Part shown: positions 17,671 through 26,459 of the stretch, piece after piece
Layout: every line of letters starts with the position of its first letter
How positions within the stretch are numbered: the stretch's first letter is position 1
Assembly (NCBI RefSeq): GCF_023218935.1
Contig: NZ_JAJIAL010000001.1
Reading direction: 5' to 3' (one strand)
Source: Fructobacillus cardui
GTDB lineage: Bacteria; Bacillota; Bacilli; Lactobacillales; Lactobacillaceae
Length of the DNA stretch: 64,000 nt
Position numbers and translations under genes: made by a program
The notes under the pieces: generated by a model
The model's database searches: none
What the model was told of the DNA's origin: nothing
What the model saw: the letters and a program-made list of their open reading frames with translations, nothing else

Positions 17671-18900
17671 TTAGCTTCTCCTAAAGGGGTTGCGTAAGAG
17701 ACGTTTGATATAACCGACTTCTTCATCCGTTAACTGGTCTGAATCGTCATCATCGTCATCATGGTGGTAATCTTGCAAAACCTGGTCGTAAAAGTTTAAG
17801 ACTCGGTTCGCAAAGGTTGTCGCATCAACATTTTTTACCGCTGCTGCTCGAATTTGGTCATCGGCGGCTGTATCAGAATGTTGTAAATAGTATAAAGTAG
17901 CGGCTAGAAACTCATCGTAATCGTCAATCAACGTTCCAATCGCCTTGTTGGTCACCACCTCTTCCAAATAAGGTGAACGAACAGCTACAAAAGGCCGGTC
18001 AGCAGCCAAGGCTTCAATAAAGGTCAGCCCTTGTGTCTCACTATCCGATGAGGAAACGAAAACGTTGGCCATTCGATAGTAGTCACCGACTTGGTCATGA
18101 TTAATCATCCCCGTAAAAATAATGGCATCCTGCAAGCACATGTCCTCAACCTGTTCTTCCAGAGATTTTTTGGCTGGGCCATCACCGGCAATCATGAGCT
18201 TCGCATCCGGAATCGTTTGCAAAAGCTCCGAAAAGGCGGAAATCGTTAAAGCCACATTTTTTTCAAAGGCTAACCGTCCCAAAGACAGAATCACCGGCTG
18301 ATTTTCAGCCAAGCCGTACTGCTGACGAATATCGTGGTGAGCTTCTCGCTTTAGAATCGCCACACCGGTTGGAATCACTGGAATTGGAATCGTCACACCA
18401 TAACTAAGCAGACTTTCTTTCACCCTCTCAGAAGGGGCAATCACGCCCTCCATTCCCTTCAGGTAGGCCTTTACGATATGGCCAACCGCACCGGGCCGGA
18501 TTAACATCCCTTTGGCAACATAATGTGTGTAATCTTCATATTGCGTGTGGTAAGTATGAATAACCGGAATCTTTAACCGTCGGGCCACATATTTGCCAAT
18601 TAAGCCCAGTGAAAATTCCGTTTGCGTATGCACAATTTCTAAACCTAAGTCTCGGGCAATTTCAACGGCTTGAATCAAACCACGAAAAGTCAAACGACGA
18701 TCCTTGAAACCAAAATAGGGCATCGATGAAAAACGATAAATCCCTTCTTCTGGTGTATGCTTGTCAACCTTAGGGTCTGTGGTCGTAAAAATATAAACTT
18801 GGTGACCCTGGGCCTCCAAAGCATTTTTTAAGGTTTGAATTGAGGTGGCGACACCGGAAACCTGTGGAAAATAAGTATCCGTAAATAAGCCAATTTTCAT
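17671..18900 (-). CDS. 1,2-diacylglycerol 3-glucosyltransferase (LafA/BgsB-like)
   Basis: About 409 residues from ATG 18900 (GGAG, 6-nt spacing). The N-terminus MKIGLFTDTYFPQVSGVATS is highly characteristic of Gram-positive glucosyl-diacylglycerol synthases. Further GT4 features are HTYHTQYEDYTHYVAKG near 115, IPTGVAI near 200 and SSDSETQGLTFIEALA near 300. It makes the first glycolipid of the LTA anchor. The C-terminus has an unusual run of acidic residues (HHDDDDDDSDQ). A promoter lies just upstream, so this gene heads the envelope operon ending with ltaS. Confidence 0.9.
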   Translation of the reverse strand: MKIGLFTDTYFPQVSGVATSIQTLKNALEAQGHQVYIFTTTDPKVDKHTPEEGIYRFSSMPYFGFKDRRLTFRGLIQAVEIARDLGLEIVHTQTEFSLGLIGKYVARRLKIPVIHTYHTQYEDYTHYVAKGMLIRPGAVGHIVKAYLKGMEGVIAPSERVKESLLSYGVTIPIPVIPTGVAILKREAHHDIRQQYGLAENQPVILSLGRLAFEKNVALTISAFSELLQTIPDAKLMIAGDGPAKKSLEEQVEDMCLQDAIIFTGMINHDQVGDYYRMANVFVSSSDSETQGLTFIEALAADRPFVAVRSPYLEEVVTNKAIGTLIDDYDEFLAATLYYLQHSDTAADDQIRAAAVKNVDATTFANRVLNFYDQVLQDYHHDDDDDDSDQLTDEEVGYIKRLLRNPFRRS

Positions 18901-18946
18901 AGGAATCTCCATTGCTCGTTGCTTTGCCCTTGGGCATAGTACTTTT

Positions 18947-18975
18947 AGTATACCATCTCGATGGGGTCGTTCCAA
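18947..18975 (-). promoter_or_regulatory. promoter of the glycolipid/LTA operon
   Basis: On the minus strand TTGGAA (18970-18975) and TATACT (18947-18952) are separated by 17 bp, about 40 bp before the first glycosyltransferase start. Confidence 0.65.
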
Positions 18976-19019
18976 ATTCTGCCCCAGAAAGAAATAATGA
19001 TTTCAGACCGCTAAAGGTC

Positions 19020-20792
19020 CTATTCAAAGACCATTTGGTTAGTATACAGTTCGGCGTAGAAGCCATTTTCCTTGACCAATTCTTCGTGAGAACCACGTTC
19101 AATGACTTGGCCATCCTTCAAAACGACAATTTGATCAGCGGATAAAATCGTCTTCAGACGGTGAGCAATCACAAAGGATGTGCGGTTGGCCATAACGTTA
19201 TCCATGGCTTCTTGAATCTTTGCTTCAGTGACCGTATCGACGTTTGACGTTGCTTCATCTAAGATTAGCAGATCAGGATCCGTCAAGATTGTTCGAGCAA
19301 TTGAAAGAAGCTGCTTTTGCCCACTAGAGAAGAGGTCTTTTTCAGGGGAAATTTGTGTATCGTATTGGTCTGGTAAGGACATGATAAAGTCGTGGATGCG
19401 TGCCTGTTTGGCAGCTTCTTGCACTTCTTCTAAGCTTGCATCCGGCCGACCATAGCGGATGTTATCCATGATTGACTTGGAAAAGACAACTGATTCCTGC
19501 AAAACAATCCCAACGCGGTCACGCAAGGAATAAAGGTCAAAGTCTTGTAGCTTTGTGCCATCATAGGTGATTTCACCACCCGACAGGTCATAGAACCGAT
19601 TTAACAGGTTCATCACAGTCGTCTTACCTGAACCCGTTGGTCCCACCAAAGCAACCATCTGACCCTTCTTAACCGTAATGGAAACGTCCTTCAAAATTTG
19701 TCGGTCTGGATTATAGGCAAAATCAACATGCTTTAAGGCAATCTCGTTCTTGAGCGGACCAGCAATCTTTGTCCCTGTGTTGACCTCATCGTCTTCCTTT
19801 TCAACCTCCGTAATCCGGTTGGCACCCGTTACAGCTAGTTGTAAGGCGTTATAGATGGTCGTCAATGAGGTAATTGGTTGGAACAGTTGTTGTGAGTAGT
19901 TAACAAAGACAACAACTAAGGCCAACCCAGAGGCCTTATCCATGCCATTATGCAACACTAACCAAGAACCAAAGAAAATCACAATTGCTAAGTTGAGCAA
20001 GGAGAACCCCTGCATCAAGGGATTTAACAGGCCGGAATAGAACTGGCCCTTTTGGCTCGCTACTCGAACCTGATTGTTAAATGGTTCGAACTTTTCAATC
20101 GAATCCGCTTGGCGGCCTTCTGTTAATAGAACTGTTTGTCCTGCTAGCTGTTCATTAATATAACCGTTCATGTCAGCCGTTGCCGCCTGTTGGTGGTTAA
20201 TTTGAACCTGAGCATATTTGGCAATCAGTAAGGCACCGATAATGGCAATCGGCGTTGAAGCCAATGTCACCCACGCCATCGTTGCTGATTTAGCAAACAT
20301 CATCCAAATTACACCAGCAAAAAGCAGCGCTTGGGAGAAAATCTGGAAAACAGCGTTATTCATAGCCGTAAAAATATTATCTAAATCAGAAGTAAAGAGT
20401 GATAAAACTTTTCCGTCCTGGTGGGTATCAAAGTAGCGCACTGGCATTTTTTGGAGCTTGCCAAACAAACCACGCCGCATCACACCTACTGAATCGGACG
20501 AAATTTTTGCAGTCATAAGACCAGAAATTAGCAAGGCAAATTCGGTCAACACATAAAAAGCAATCATGGAAAAGACGGCCACATAAAAATCATGTAGGGA
20601 TCCATGACCCCCAGGCGTTAGCGAGGCTACCAAGTAATGAGTCAAGGACGAAATAGCATCCCCCAAATAAAGCGGTGCCTTAATTTGTGCATAGGTTGCC
20701 ACTAAAATTAAGAGCAGCGAAATGAACAAGGCCCGCCAGTATTGCTTTAAGTTTTTAACAAAGTAGGCAAGTGCCGTTTTAATTTCAGCCAT
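19020..20792 (-). CDS. ABC transporter half-protein, permease plus ATPase (second of a heterodimer)
   Basis: About 590 residues from ATG 20792, behind AGGAGG. Six transmembrane helices span about 20-310. The ATPase has Walker A GPTGSGKTT near 385, Walker B LLILDEATS and signature FSSGQKQLLSIAR. The signature departs from LSGGQ, as often in one half of asymmetric heterodimers. The start overlaps the end of the partner gene by 8 bp. The family is that of MdlAB/LmrCD/YheHI multidrug or lipid exporters; the substrate cannot be read from sequence. Confidence 0.88.
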   Translation of the reverse strand: MAEIKTALAYFVKNLKQYWRALFISLLLILVATYAQIKAPLYLGDAISSLTHYLVASLTPGGHGSLHDFYVAVFSMIAFYVLTEFALLISGLMTAKISSDSVGVMRRGLFGKLQKMPVRYFDTHQDGKVLSLFTSDLDNIFTAMNNAVFQIFSQALLFAGVIWMMFAKSATMAWVTLASTPIAIIGALLIAKYAQVQINHQQAATADMNGYINEQLAGQTVLLTEGRQADSIEKFEPFNNQVRVASQKGQFYSGLLNPLMQGFSLLNLAIVIFFGSWLVLHNGMDKASGLALVVVFVNYSQQLFQPITSLTTIYNALQLAVTGANRITEVEKEDDEVNTGTKIAGPLKNEIALKHVDFAYNPDRQILKDVSITVKKGQMVALVGPTGSGKTTVMNLLNRFYDLSGGEITYDGTKLQDFDLYSLRDRVGIVLQESVVFSKSIMDNIRYGRPDASLEEVQEAAKQARIHDFIMSLPDQYDTQISPEKDLFSSGQKQLLSIARTILTDPDLLILDEATSNVDTVTEAKIQEAMDNVMANRTSFVIAHRLKTILSADQIVVLKDGQVIERGSHEELVKENGFYAELYTNQMVFE

Positions 20793-22518
20793 GGTTGTCC
20801 TCCTTTGCTTTTTGACTTTGGTAAATATCTTGGTAGATTTCAGACTGATCAAGGAGCTCTTGGTGGGTTCCAACCCCAACAATCTGCCCCTGATTCATGA
20901 CTAAAATCCGATCGGCATGGATAATTGAGGCAATCTTTTCGGCAATAATCACCTTGGTGGTTGTTGCAAAGTCCTTAGCTAGTGCCTCTTGAACCAGCTT
21001 TTCGGACCGGGCATCCAAGGCGGAAGTTGAATCATCCAAGATTAGCAGACTCGGATTTTTAACCAGGGCTCTGGCCAGCGATAACCGCTGCTTTTGCCCG
21101 CCGGAAAGGTTGGAAGAGCGTTCCGAAACTTCTTGACCAAAGCGGTCAGGATATTGGTTGATAAATTCACTGGCTTGGGCCTGATCGGCCGCTTTTTCTA
21201 AATCAGCCAAACTGGCATCTGGCCGGCCCATCTTTAAGTTGTCTTCAATCGTGCCGGAAAACAAGACTGGCTTTTGCAAGACAATTGACAGGTTTTGGTG
21301 TAGCGTTTCCTGGTCGATGGTTTGTAAGTCTTGGCCATCGATGTCAATCTGACCCGCACTTGGCTGATACAAGCGTGCCAACAACAGTGCCAAAGTTGAC
21401 TTTCCGGACCCCGTCGACCCAACGATTCCAAGCGTTTGGCCAGCAGGCAGATTAAAGGAAATATCGCGCAAAACCTGCTTGTCATCATTTGGATAGGCAA
21501 AAGAAAGGTCACGAACGTTAATGTTCCCATTTAAACGCTTAACTGTTCCATTTTCAGCATTTTCATGAATATTAATGGTGCTTGGCTCGGCCATCACCGC
21601 CCCAATTCGCTTCAAAGAAACCAAACCACGGGAGGCCATGTTCGAAACCATCCCCATCATCAACAATGAGAACAAAATCTGATTTAAATAGGTGATAAAA
21701 GGCGTAATCTTTGCCAATTCATCGGGGTTCTTCAAAATCGTTTGCGAAACCAAAAGTAAAGCAGCAGCAATCGCGATATAAGAAATCAGCATATAAACCG
21801 GCATCATTAATGAAAAGATATAAGCAATCTTTTGGTTTAAATCCGTCAATTCCTTAGTACTGGCTGCAAAGTTGTCTTCTTCTTGCTTTTCTTGGTTAAA
21901 GGATTTCACTACACGGACAGCTGAAAGGCTTTCCTGAGTAATGGTATTGTTCTTGTCCAAGATATGTTGGAACTTGCCAAACAAACCACCCATTTTTCCA
22001 AAAATGCGTCCCGTTGTCAGCATGATTAAGATAATCATCAAAACAATGACCCACCATAAACCAGGCATGGTCCAGATGGCTAATACCAAACCACCGGCAA
22101 ACAGGATTGGCACGCGTAAAATAATTTGCATCAACTGCATGGCAAAGCGTTGAACCTGGTTAATATCATTGGTTAACCGAATCACCAAGTTAGCAGATGA
22201 AAACTTTTGAATCTGCGTCAAAGAAAACGACTGAATTTTTTCGTATTCAGCTCGTCGTAAATCAGCCGCAACACTTTGAGAAACTCGGGAAGCAAAAAAG
22301 GTTCCGGAAACCCCGGCAACCATGCCAACAATTGCCAAAGCCAACAACCAGACCCCATTATGGAGCACAGCCTGCGAATTATCAGCAATGATGGCCGATA
22401 ACATCCGCTTTAAAAACTGCGGCTGCAATAATGTTGCCGTTGCCATTGTCACGACTGCTAAAACAGCGCAGATGATTTGCTTCCAGTAAGGCTTGGCATA
22501 ATGTAATAGTAAATGCAT
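20785..22518 (-). CDS. ABC transporter half-protein, permease plus ATPase (first of a heterodimer)
   Basis: About 577 residues from ATG 22518 with GAGGAAG upstream. Six transmembrane helices are followed by an ATPase with Walker A GSTGSGKST, canonical LSGGQKQRLSLAR and Walker B LLILDDSTSALD. Asp replaces the catalytic Glu after Walker B (LDDST), which usually marks the degenerate site of a heterodimeric exporter. The partner has LDEATS. Together they form one complete exporter. Confidence 0.88.
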   Translation of the reverse strand: MHLLLHYAKPYWKQIICAVLAVVTMATATLLQPQFLKRMLSAIIADNSQAVLHNGVWLLALAIVGMVAGVSGTFFASRVSQSVAADLRRAEYEKIQSFSLTQIQKFSSANLVIRLTNDINQVQRFAMQLMQIILRVPILFAGGLVLAIWTMPGLWWVIVLMIILIMLTTGRIFGKMGGLFGKFQHILDKNNTITQESLSAVRVVKSFNQEKQEEDNFAASTKELTDLNQKIAYIFSLMMPVYMLISYIAIAAALLLVSQTILKNPDELAKITPFITYLNQILFSLLMMGMVSNMASRGLVSLKRIGAVMAEPSTINIHENAENGTVKRLNGNINVRDLSFAYPNDDKQVLRDISFNLPAGQTLGIVGSTGSGKSTLALLLARLYQPSAGQIDIDGQDLQTIDQETLHQNLSIVLQKPVLFSGTIEDNLKMGRPDASLADLEKAADQAQASEFINQYPDRFGQEVSERSSNLSGGQKQRLSLARALVKNPSLLILDDSTSALDARSEKLVQEALAKDFATTTKVIIAEKIASIIHADRILVMNQGQIVGVGTHQELLDQSEIYQDIYQSQKAKEDNHG

Positions 22519-22590
22519 CAATTCTTCCTCATCACGTTTCTGGGGCAAATCAGTATTCCTTGGAATTTTTGTCCCTCTTTACTGGTAAAA

Positions 22591-22620
22591 AGACCCTCCC
22601 GAATTGTTTGGGAGGGTCTA
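22591..22620 (-). terminator. terminator after yajC
   Basis: On the minus strand AGACCCTCCC and GGGAGGGTCT pair around a 9-nt loop and are followed by TTTTT. Confidence 0.9.
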
Positions 22621-22660
22621 AGACGACTGTTTGTTTGCGTCAAACAAAACAAGTCATGTC

Positions 22661-23008
22661 TTAATCTTTGGCTTCGTCCTTAGCTTCTTCAGCAGTGGTA
22701 TCGTCAGCCTTTGCTGCTTCTTCAGCAGACTTTACTTCTTCAGTCTTAGCTTCTTCTTCAGGCTTAACAGTCCGGATAGCAGTTGCTTCAAAAGTCAAAA
22801 TAACGCCTTCGGCGTCCAAATCAACAGTCTTTGCTTCTTCGTTGACAGCATCAACAACAGCATGCAAGCCACCAATGGTGATAACCTTAGCACCTGGCTT
22901 CATGTTGCTACGCATTTCTTGTTGGCGTTGTTGCTGCTTCTTGCTTGTCCGTGACATCCACCAGAGCATGACAACGATAATTAATAGAGGGAAAATGAAA
23001 CTTTGCAT
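22661..23008 (-). CDS. yajC: YajC, Sec translocase accessory subunit
   Basis: A 115-residue protein with one N-terminal transmembrane helix (SFIFPLLIIVVMLWWM) and then TSKKQQQRQQEMRSNMKPG, VITIGGLHAVVDAV and DAEGVILTFEATAIR, the standard YajC pattern. The last 30 residues are an Ala/Glu/Lys/Asp-rich tail of low complexity. YajC associates with SecDF. It follows tgt by 48 bp, the usual tgt-yajC arrangement. Confidence 0.93.
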   Translation of the reverse strand: MQSFIFPLLIIVVMLWWMSRTSKKQQQRQQEMRSNMKPGAKVITIGGLHAVVDAVNEEAKTVDLDAEGVILTFEATAIRTVKPEEEAKTEEVKSAEEAAKADDTTAEEAKDEAKD

Positions 23009-23055
23009 AAGAACTTCCTTTAATTTATTTTTGTTTAAACTATTGTAACAAATTT

Positions 23056-24273
23056 TTAGAACAAACGCGCGTTGGCTTTGTTATAACCATAATCTTCCAA
23101 GACCTGCTCGCGGAATTCCAAGAGTCGGTCCTCTTCAATGGCAGTCCGCATTTCTTCCATTAAGTTCAACAAGTAGCGCAGGTTGTGCTCAGAGGCAATC
23201 TGAGCGCCCAGCAACTCATTCGCATTAAAGAGATGGTGCAAGTAAGACCTGGAAAGGTTTTGATAGGGACTATAAGATGGCAAATCATATTGCGCTAGGT
23301 TGCCAAACTGATTTGTTCGAATTGGATTCTTTGAATAGTATTCCAAATCAGAATCGATGGGTGAAAAGTCATTCTTGTACTTTGAATTCTTGATCACCAC
23401 CCGACCACGCTTGGTCATCAGTGTTCCCTTACGACCAACTCGCGTTGGCAAGACACAGTCAAACATGTCCACCCCGCGAATCACAGAGTCAATCAAGGAA
23501 TCAGGAGCGGCCACGCCCATCAAATACCGGGGCTTGTCCTCGGGTAAGATTGGCATAGTAAAGTCCAAAACCCGGTTCATTTCCTTCTTTGATTCACCAA
23601 CAGATAAACCACCAACGGCATAACCTGGCAAATCCATCTTGACTAATTCCTTAGCGGATTCAGTCCGCAAATCGCGGAAACCTGCTCCCTGGACAATTCC
23701 AAACAAAGCCTGAGTATCGGTCTTCTTGTGATACTGTTGTGCCCGGTCCGCCCAGCGCAATGATCGCTGCATCGAATCGCGGATATACTCATAGGTTTCA
23801 AAATAGGGAATGGCTTCATCCAGCTGCATCATGACATCGGAACCCAAATTATTCTGAATGCGCATGGCCACTTCTGGCGACAAAAACATCTTGTCGCCGT
23901 TCACGTGGTTGCGAAAGATTGCTCCCTCTTCACTCAATTTTCGTGAATCGGACAACGAGAAGACCTGAAAGCCACCAGAATCCGTCAAGATGGCCTGATC
24001 CCAGTCCATATACTTGTGTAAACCACCGGCCTCGGCAATTAACTCATCGCCGGGGCGAACCCACAAGTGGTAGGTATTGGCCAAGATAAACTGTGAGCCA
24101 ATTTCCTTCAGTGTTCGATTGTTGACGCCCTTAACGGCACCCTGAGTCCCAACCGGCATAAACATTGGGGTTTCAAAGGTTCCATGAGGAGTATGTAACC
24201 GGCCACGACGTGCACCGGTATGTTTTTCAGTATGAAGGTGTTCGTACCAAACGGCACCCTTTTGCTGTGTCAT
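23056..24273 (-). CDS. tgt: tRNA-guanine transglycosylase lacking the zinc-ligand cysteines
   Basis: A 405-residue Tgt that exchanges G34 of GUN-anticodon tRNAs for preQ1. Catalytic features are intact: ILTDSGGFQVFSL near 92 (first catalytic Asp), GIVQGAGFRDLR near 195, GGLSVGE near 222 and MFDCVLPTR near 272 (second Asp). The C-terminal region where the family has a C-x-C-x2-C plus His zinc site reads SPIDSDLEYYSKNPIRTN..., with no Cys at all, an insertion of about 20 residues and only the late His (SEHNLRYLL) kept. The start follows AGGTGAAAT. It is paired with yajC. Confidence 0.93.
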   Translation of the reverse strand: MTQQKGAVWYEHLHTEKHTGARRGRLHTPHGTFETPMFMPVGTQGAVKGVNNRTLKEIGSQFILANTYHLWVRPGDELIAEAGGLHKYMDWDQAILTDSGGFQVFSLSDSRKLSEEGAIFRNHVNGDKMFLSPEVAMRIQNNLGSDVMMQLDEAIPYFETYEYIRDSMQRSLRWADRAQQYHKKTDTQALFGIVQGAGFRDLRTESAKELVKMDLPGYAVGGLSVGESKKEMNRVLDFTMPILPEDKPRYLMGVAAPDSLIDSVIRGVDMFDCVLPTRVGRKGTLMTKRGRVVIKNSKYKNDFSPIDSDLEYYSKNPIRTNQFGNLAQYDLPSYSPYQNLSRSYLHHLFNANELLGAQIASEHNLRYLLNLMEEMRTAIEEDRLLEFREQVLEDYGYNKANARLF

Positions 24274-24444
24274 ATTTCACCTGCTTCAAAAAAATTTTCA
24301 CTATGCCCATTATAACACGGTCCATCTTGGAAACGACTGACAAGCAAAATAGTCTGAAAAAGCGGCCCGCAAAACATCATGAATGAGTGTTATGATACTA
24401 TTGTGAAATTGACTTAAAGCTAAAATAAGAAAGTTGGTTATCGA

Positions 24445-24963
24445 ATGGAACAAAATTATATCGCTCGGATGCGAGCAAAGGTTGGTCACGAAGGCATGAT
24501 TTTCCCTTCTGCCTGGGGGGTTCTTTGGAATGAGACCCACGATGCCATCCTGCTAGAAAAGCGTGGCGATTCAGAGAAGGGTTATGGTTTCCCCGGTGGT
24601 TTCTTGGAATACGGCGAGTCACCAATGCAGGCCGTTGTCCGTGAATTTAAAGAAGAAACCAACCTCGATGTCGAAGTGGTTCGCCTTTTAGGCGTTGCCA
24701 GCCACGTCACAGATAAAAATTCCTGGGGCGATGCCCAAGAGACCTTGTCAATGGGCTTTGAGGTTCGCTTGGTTCCTGGTGCTAGCGCATCAGATTTGGT
24801 TGTCGATGGTGACGAAACCTTGGCCGCCGACTTTATTCCGGTTAACCCAAGACCAGAAATGTTTGTTCCCGCTGCGGCGGAAACACTCGAACGTGTTTTG
24901 ACTGAAAATGAGGCAAGCGACCAACCTTGGTTACGTGAATCTGTTTCAAACAAAAAGGCCTAA
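24445..24963 (+). CDS. NUDIX hydrolase
   Basis: A 172-residue protein. The complete Nudix box is GFLEYGESPMQAVVREFKEETNL near residues 52-74, matching G-x5-E-x7-REU-x-EE. The N-terminal part (GVLWNETHDAILLEKRGD) gives the usual first strands. Substrate class cannot be inferred; relatives hydrolyse nucleoside-diphosphate-linked metabolites. It is a single gene between a divergent tgt and its own terminator. Confidence 0.9.
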   Translation: MEQNYIARMRAKVGHEGMIFPSAWGVLWNETHDAILLEKRGDSEKGYGFPGGFLEYGESPMQAVVREFKEETNLDVEVVRLLGVASHVTDKNSWGDAQETLSMGFEVRLVPGASASDLVVDGDETLAADFIPVNPRPEMFVPAAAETLERVLTENEASDQPWLRESVSNKKA

Positions 24964-24975
24964 GGCCTTTTTTAT
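24952..24975 (+). terminator. terminator overlapping the end of the NUDIX gene
   Basis: AAAAAGGCC and GGCCTTTTTT form a compact hairpin with the TAA stop in its loop. Confidence 0.8.
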
Positions 24976-25161
24976 TTTACCCTTTCGACAAAGATTGTTT
25001 ATTCATTCCCTAAACTGCAAATGAATCAAAACCTGAGCAAATCATCCCCCGGCGCGCTTGATTCCTGGGTCAACCTTAATACCATCATTCTCAAATATTT
25101 AAAAGTATTCTTTGATTTATTTTAATTAACGTCGGTATATTTGTATAATATTTTAAAATAA

Positions 25162-25190
25162 TGATTATTATTTTAAAATCATGATATAAT
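25162..25190 (+). promoter_or_regulatory. promoter for the 25.2-kb structured RNA
   Basis: A perfect TATAAT lies at 25185-25190 within very AT-rich DNA, with a weak -35 (TGATTA, 25162-25167) at 17 bp. Transcription would begin near 25197, the first base of the terminal stem of the candidate RNA. Confidence 0.5.
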
Positions 25191-25194
25191 TTAG

Positions 25195-25433
25195 GTGCTA
25201 GGAACCTGGTGGCAGTATCCTTATATGAATACTTGTCTTAATTCCTACTTCTATTGTTCGACATTTGGTAAACAGGATTCTTTCGTGTAATCAATGAGTT
25301 CCTAACTATATTTCTAGCACGTTTCCCGAAAAAAATTCATTTCTTATTCCACCCTGTTTACCTTTCCATTAATTCTTTCGCTGCCACCAAGCTACTAGCC
25401 AACTTTTGGACTGGAAAATCCCAGTCCTTTTTT
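25195..25433 (+). ncRNA. candidate structured non-coding RNA, possibly 6S-like
   Basis: No credible coding frame is present, but the ends pair over a long distance. GCTAG (25197-25201) pairs with CTAGC (25395-25399). TGGTGGCAG (25207-25215) pairs with CTGCCACCA (25381-25389). GGTAAACAGG (25267-25276) pairs perfectly with CCTGTTTACC (25353-25362). Between the two helices is a large asymmetric bubble (about 51 and 18 nt), with an AT-rich apical part above. A TATAAT promoter precedes it and a strong terminator (GGACTGG/CCAGTCC, then T6 to 25433) ends it. A rod with a central bubble of about 200 nt is how 6S RNA looks, but I cannot confirm a homologue. It could instead be a leader of the downstream tauE gene. 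Confidence 0.45.
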
Positions 25434-25653
25434 GATACTAAAATTTTCTGCACTTTTTGGTGCTGGTATCCTCCGTATTTTTTTGATGACGTCCTCAATT
25501 TTTTTCTTTCAAGTACCTCCTGCCCTGCATTTTTTGTTAAAGACTGGTAGACTACCATTAATTAGTGTCATTCTGATTGAAGGTTTGTATCTCGAACTTT
25601 CGCAATCCCTTACGGGTTTTGCTGAATATTTTATTTGAAAGCTGGTTTTTTTC

Positions 25654-26394
25654 ATGATTGCAATTTTCTACGGTTTCCTAATTGGTTGCTTCGTTACCTT
25701 GATTGGTGGCGGAGGTGCCACTTTTTACCTTGGTGTCTTAACCTCGACTTTAGGCATGTCAACAGTCGTCGCCGTCCCAACCTCGCTTTTAATTGCCGTC
25801 TTCGCCCTCTTTTCAGGCATGGTAACACAGTGGCGGTTAAAAAATATCGAAAGTAAGCTTGGTAATCGGTTGATTATTGCCGGGATTCCAGGCATTATCA
25901 TCGGTACCGCCGTCTCCCGGTTCATTCCCGTTGCCGTTTATAATATTGGCGTTGGAATTTTACTGACAGGGATGGGCCTGATTGTCGTCATTAAAAATTT
26001 TCGCAAGAAAAAGGAAAATGAAAAGGCCAACGAAAATAGCAAAGTTGCCCCACTCTTCGGACTGATTTCCGGACTCATGGTTGGATTTGGTGGCCTATCA
26101 GGTGGATCGGCCACCGTGGCGGGTCTTTCGATTATGAATGTTCCCGCGGTTAAGGCTGCTGGTACCACGACTTATGTTTTGTGGGTCTTGGCTGTTGTCG
26201 GCCTTGTTAGTCACTTATTAAGTGGCGGCCCCATTTCTTGGACAGCTGGCCTCTACTTAATGATTGGTGGCGTCGCTGGTTCGATTCTAACCCCACTTGT
26301 TTTGAAACAATTCGATCCCAAAAAGATTAACAAATTCTTGTCGCCCTTTATCGGCTTCGTCATTATGTACTTTGGGATTCGTTTATTTTTTTAA
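25654..26394 (+). CDS. TauE/SafE-family membrane exporter
   Basis: A 246-residue membrane protein with about eight hydrophobic helices in two repeats. The repeats carry GFLIGCFVTLIGGGGATFYL at the start and SGLMVGFGGLSGGSATVAG near 137, the Gly-rich motifs of the TauE/SafE (DUF81) family. Members export sulfite or sulfonate-related anions, but the substrate here is unknown. The ribosome site is weak. It is monocistronic and ends in a terminator shared with the trp operon. Confidence 0.85.
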   Translation: MIAIFYGFLIGCFVTLIGGGGATFYLGVLTSTLGMSTVVAVPTSLLIAVFALFSGMVTQWRLKNIESKLGNRLIIAGIPGIIIGTAVSRFIPVAVYNIGVGILLTGMGLIVVIKNFRKKKENEKANENSKVAPLFGLISGLMVGFGGLSGGSATVAGLSIMNVPAVKAAGTTTYVLWVLAVVGLVSHLLSGGPISWTAGLYLMIGGVAGSILTPLVLKQFDPKKINKFLSPFIGFVIMYFGIRLFF

Positions 26395-26409
26395 AAATTA
26401 GTTATCAAT

Positions 26410-26450
26410 AAAATAGGATGATCGCAACAATCGCAATCATCCTATTTTTT
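26410..26450. terminator. bidirectional terminator, tauE/trp operon
   Basis: AAATAGGATGAT and ATCATCCTATTT form a 12-bp stem around a loop that also pairs partly. A run and T run flank it, so it serves both the plus-strand exporter gene and the minus-strand trp operon. Confidence 0.9.
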
Positions 26451-26459
26451 AGATTAAAA

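Noticed and set aside
19000..19022. GACC...GGTC hairpin at the end of the ABC transporter gene as a terminator
   Set aside because: The stem is only 4 bp with no U run.
25358..25558. 66-codon frame on the minus strand and a 68-codon frame on the plus strand (25432-25638)
   Set aside because: Both overlap the structured RNA or its terminator, lack ribosome sites and show no recognisable protein features.
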